Of a stretch of 64,000 bases of DNA, positions 62,725 to 64,000 are shown piece after piece (the stretch's first letter is position 1; every line of letters begins with the position of its first letter). Source of the DNA: Marinospirillum sp035271045 (lineage in GTDB: Bacteria > Pseudomonadota > Gammaproteobacteria > Pseudomonadales > Halomonadaceae); NCBI RefSeq assembly GCF_035271045.1, contig NZ_DATESC010000007.1:186001-250000 (forward strand). Reading direction: 5' to 3'. The notes under the pieces are model-generated. The model was not told the origin of the DNA. It worked only from the letters and a program-made list of their open reading frames with translations, and ran no database searches. Both the position numbers and the translations under genes were made by a program.

Positions 62725-62922
62725 GTCATTAAAGCTAGGTATTCTAGGACTATCGACAACCCAGAAATAGCAAAACTAGCAAAAGAAGTATTTAGCAAAG
62801 AATCCATTTCGACCAATGCAGATTTTTATGACTTTTTACAAGTGCAAAAGCTAAAACAAGACCTAAAAGAAAGCATTAACCCTACAAAAGCCAAGCCCAG
62901 AAGCCAAAGCCGCTGCAGCTAG
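62725..62922 (+). pseudogene. Coding remnant without a start codon, possible antitoxin fragment
   Basis: An open frame reads IDNPEIAKLAKEVFSKES, then DFYDFLQVQKLKQDLKES, then runs to a TAG at 62920. There is no ATG, GTG or TTG with a ribosome site at the front. The alternating helical, charged composition is like the C-terminal half of small antitoxins or regulators, but I cannot name a family. The last 15 codons overlap the degenerate thiP fragment and are probably not original. Confidence 0.4.
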
Positions 62923-62940
62923 TTGATAGCTTCTTGCTAC
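62877..62940 (-). pseudogene. Degenerate thiP 3' fragment
   Basis: On the minus strand this reads like the end of ThiP (SYQLAAAALAS) and aligns base by base with 63880-63960. An 11-nt deletion shifts the frame after the ALAS codons. It is the leftover of the proximal thiP end, cut off from the stop codon by about 165 bp of unrelated sequence. Confidence 0.75.
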
Positions 62941-62962
62941 AAATGTGGCGCAACGCTACAAT
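62934..62962 (+). promoter_or_regulatory. Promoter of the toxin-antitoxin pair
   Basis: TTGCTA (62934-62939), a 17-nt spacer and TACAAT (62957-62962) make a good sigma-70 promoter 25 bp upstream of the antitoxin ATG. The spacer holds an imperfect inverted repeat, GTGGCG-CAA-CGCTAC (62945-62959), a possible operator for antitoxin autoregulation. The -35 lies inside the thiP remnant. Confidence 0.6.
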
Positions 62963-62987
62963 CGTAATTCCATACAAGGAGAAAATT

Positions 62988-63209
62988 ATGTCTACCGCAA
63001 GCATCAGACTCGACCAAGCACTCGTAGAAAAAGCCTCCATCATGGCTAAGGCTTTTAGCAGAACAACGCCTAAGCAAATTGAGCATTGGGCAAAAATTGG
63101 AGAAATGATGGAAGACAACCCCGATCTTCCCTACGAGTTTGTTAAACAAGCCATTATTGCCCAAGCAGAAAAAGAAGCAGGTAAGCTTGAGGAATATACT
63201 TTTGGCTAG
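62988..63209 (+). CDS. ParD-like antitoxin
   Basis: Antitoxin of a type II pair. Start at ATG 62988, with AAGGA 7 nt upstream, gives 73 residues; a longer in-frame start has no ribosome site. The N-terminal STASIRLDQALVEKAS is a ribbon-helix-helix type opening for dimerising and binding DNA. RTTPKQIEHWAKIGEMMEDNPDLP matches the ParD-like antitoxin group (TPxQIExWAxIG). The acidic C-terminal tail should wrap the toxin. Its stop overlaps the toxin start by 8 nt. Confidence 0.85.
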   Translation: MSTASIRLDQALVEKASIMAKAFSRTTPKQIEHWAKIGEMMEDNPDLPYEFVKQAIIAQAEKEAGKLEEYTFG

Positions 63210-63492
63210 AGTAAACCGCGTTTTACAAACACCAAGCTTCAAAAAAGCGGTTAAAAAACTGCACGCAAATCAGAAAAATGATCTGGATAATGCTATCAAA
63301 GCCATTATGGAAGATCCTTTTATAGGAGAACTCAAAAAAGGAGACCTCATATTTTTGCGCGTTCACAAGTTCAAGATGGTTAAGCAGCTTACTCTACTTG
63401 GCTATAGCTACCAAGATAGCATTATGACACTCGAACTGATGGTGCTTGGTACTCATGAAAACTTTTACAGAGACATCAAAGCCTCTTGCTAG
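63202..63492 (+). CDS. RelE/ParE-superfamily toxin
   Basis: Toxin partner, probably an mRNA interferase or gyrase inhibitor of the RelE/ParE fold. I take TTG 63202 as start: it overlaps the antitoxin stop by 8 nt and gives 96 residues, the usual size. VLQTPSFKKAVKKLHANQKN is the conserved first helix; IGELKKGDLIFLRVHKFKM and LTLLGYSYQD are the core strands; LGTHENFYRDIK is the expected end. All core elements are present, so it looks functional. Confidence 0.85.
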   Translation: MARVNRVLQTPSFKKAVKKLHANQKNDLDNAIKAIMEDPFIGELKKGDLIFLRVHKFKMVKQLTLLGYSYQDSIMTLELMVLGTHENFYRDIKASC

Positions 63493-63702
63493 CACCCTGT
63501 TAGCTGACTCTATAAGCTCTTCAAAAGTGTAAACGTATAATGCTGGTTGTTGATGTGTAAATGTATTTCTAATTGTCTGTAGATGCTTAATTTGTTTAAG
63601 TTCAAGAGTATTTTTAGGTATAACTTTACTATCTACATACGGCAATAAATCTGCATTTTGCAGTTTTTGATATAGCCACTCAATATTATTAGGTATGCTC
63701 AT
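63394..63702 (-). CDS. Possible HEPN-type fragment, 3' end overwritten by the toxin gene
   Basis: A 102-residue frame on the minus strand. The part outside the toxin gene (63493-63702) encodes about 70 residues: MSIPNNIEWLYQKLQNADLL, then IKHLQTIRNTFTHQQ, then YTFEELIESANRVL. RNTFTH fits the Rx4H catalytic motif of HEPN ribonucleases, followed by a helix as in that fold. The last 33 codons are antisense to the toxin and are not likely original, so this may be a truncated gene. Low certainty. Confidence 0.4.
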   Translation of the reverse strand: MSIPNNIEWLYQKLQNADLLPYVDSKVIPKNTLELKQIKHLQTIRNTFTHQQPALYVYTFEELIESANRVLARGFDVSVKVFMSTKHHQFECHNAILVAIAK

Positions 63703-63776
63703 TTTTCTGCTTAGGCTTGCCTTTTCAAAATAACCCTAAGTCTTTCAATACTAAAGCTAAACCCAATAATAATAAG

Positions 63777-63851
63777 CTAGTTCAAAAGAGGTTGACTCGT
63801 TCCGTAAGTTTGTTCGCCTAGCTTTAATTCAAGGTGGTTAATTTTTAGCAT
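63777..63851 (-). pseudogene. thiQ 5' fragment (15 true codons)
   Basis: Starts MLKINHLELKLGEQT, identical to ThiQ, then switches to YGTSQPLLN and stops. It is the distal copy of the duplicated thiP-thiQ junction and still overlaps the intact thiP stop. Confidence 0.92.
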
Positions 63852-63863
63852 TTAACGTCACTC
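63806..63863. repeat. 58-bp direct repeat, distal copy (thiP-thiQ junction)
   Basis: Second copy of the repeat at 62656-62713, 56 of 58 bases identical. This copy is continuous with thiP and lacks the rest of thiQ. Confidence 0.95.
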
Positions 63864-64000
63864 TTCCTTTCCAACAGTATTAAACCTATAAAAGCTAACC
63901 CCAGTAACCATAACGAAGCCAAAGCCGCTGCTGCTAGCTGATAACTGCCTGCTAGTTCGTAAATCAACCAAGGCAGAGTGGTGTATTCAGGCTGTCCAAA
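63845..64000 (-). CDS. thiP: Thiamine ABC transporter permease ThiP, C-terminal part
   Basis: The last 51 residues of a membrane protein that runs off the window. They read FGQPEYTTLPWLIYELAGSY, then a hydrophobic helix (AAAALASLWLLGLAFIGLIL), then ERKSDVKC and stop. The TLPWLIYELxGSYxL pattern is the conserved ThiP end, and the stop overlaps a thiQ ATG as in normal thiPQ. The rest of thiP, and thiB, should lie beyond 64000. Confidence 0.85.
   Translation of the reverse strand, partial: FGQPEYTTLPWLIYELAGSYQLAAAALASLWLLGLAFIGLILLERKSDVKC

Noticed and set aside
62656..63863. Insertion sequence or integron cassette at the thiPQ locus
   Set aside because: There is no transposase or integrase and no terminal inverted repeats or attC-like structure; the direct repeat is host thiPQ sequence and is too long for a normal target-site duplication.

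Overview
The window is a contiguous, gene-dense stretch of a moderately AT-rich gammaproteobacterial chromosome. The gene content and order (groESL, ihfB-lapA-lapB, sdhE-ygfX, rpoE-rseA-rseC-mucD, lepA-lepB-rnc-era-recO-pdxJ, parE and parC, serC-pheA-hisC-tyrA/aroA) point to that class. The fused TyrA-AroA protein and the rpoE/muc-type order look most like Oceanospirillales/Pseudomonadales relatives. I cannot name the species. No phage, transposase, rRNA or CRISPR array is visible.

Layout. 0-7 kb: groEL-groES (minus) behind a near-perfect heat-shock sigma-32 promoter, then fxsA, an SDR reductase, comEA, pyrF and the lapB-lapA-ihfB group. 7-24 kb: sdhE with a YgfX-like partner, nadB, the envelope-stress sigma operon (no rseB), then a long plus-strand run of translation, secretion, RNA and ribosome-assembly genes ending in an AmpG-like transporter, an unrecognised 634-residue membrane protein and panE. 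rfaH, yajQ and acpS follow.

24-39 kb is the most accessory-looking part: two iron-type modules with Fur-box-like sites. The first is a complete haem module: hmuV-hmuU-hmuT-hmuS on minus, and the TonB receptor hmuR with an HmuY-like lipoprotein on plus. The second is a di-haem peroxidase lipoprotein, divergent from a second TonB receptor that runs with almost no gaps into a NitT/TauT-type ABC importer and an NnrS-like haem-copper membrane protein. This second module is the best candidate for an undescribed uptake system.

39-53 kb: an NfeD-SPFH pair whose SPFH gene is split by an apparent 10-nt loss, then topoisomerase IV (parE, parC) with a NERD-domain gene between them, a YjfB-like motility protein, an ABC exporter, tRNA-Ser(GGA), a nitroreductase, a membrane protein with a FliM-like SQEEID motif, a rarD-yadG-yadH run and an MFS transporter. 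53.9-62 kb: a MASE3-PAS-GGDEF-EAL protein and the aromatic/serine block serC-pheA-hisC-tyrA/aroA. 62-64 kb: the thiPQ thiamine-transport junction has been duplicated and broken by a cassette carrying a ParD/RelE-type toxin-antitoxin pair, a possible HEPN remnant and other debris.

All calls come from reading motifs, lengths, spacing and gene order. No database search was run.
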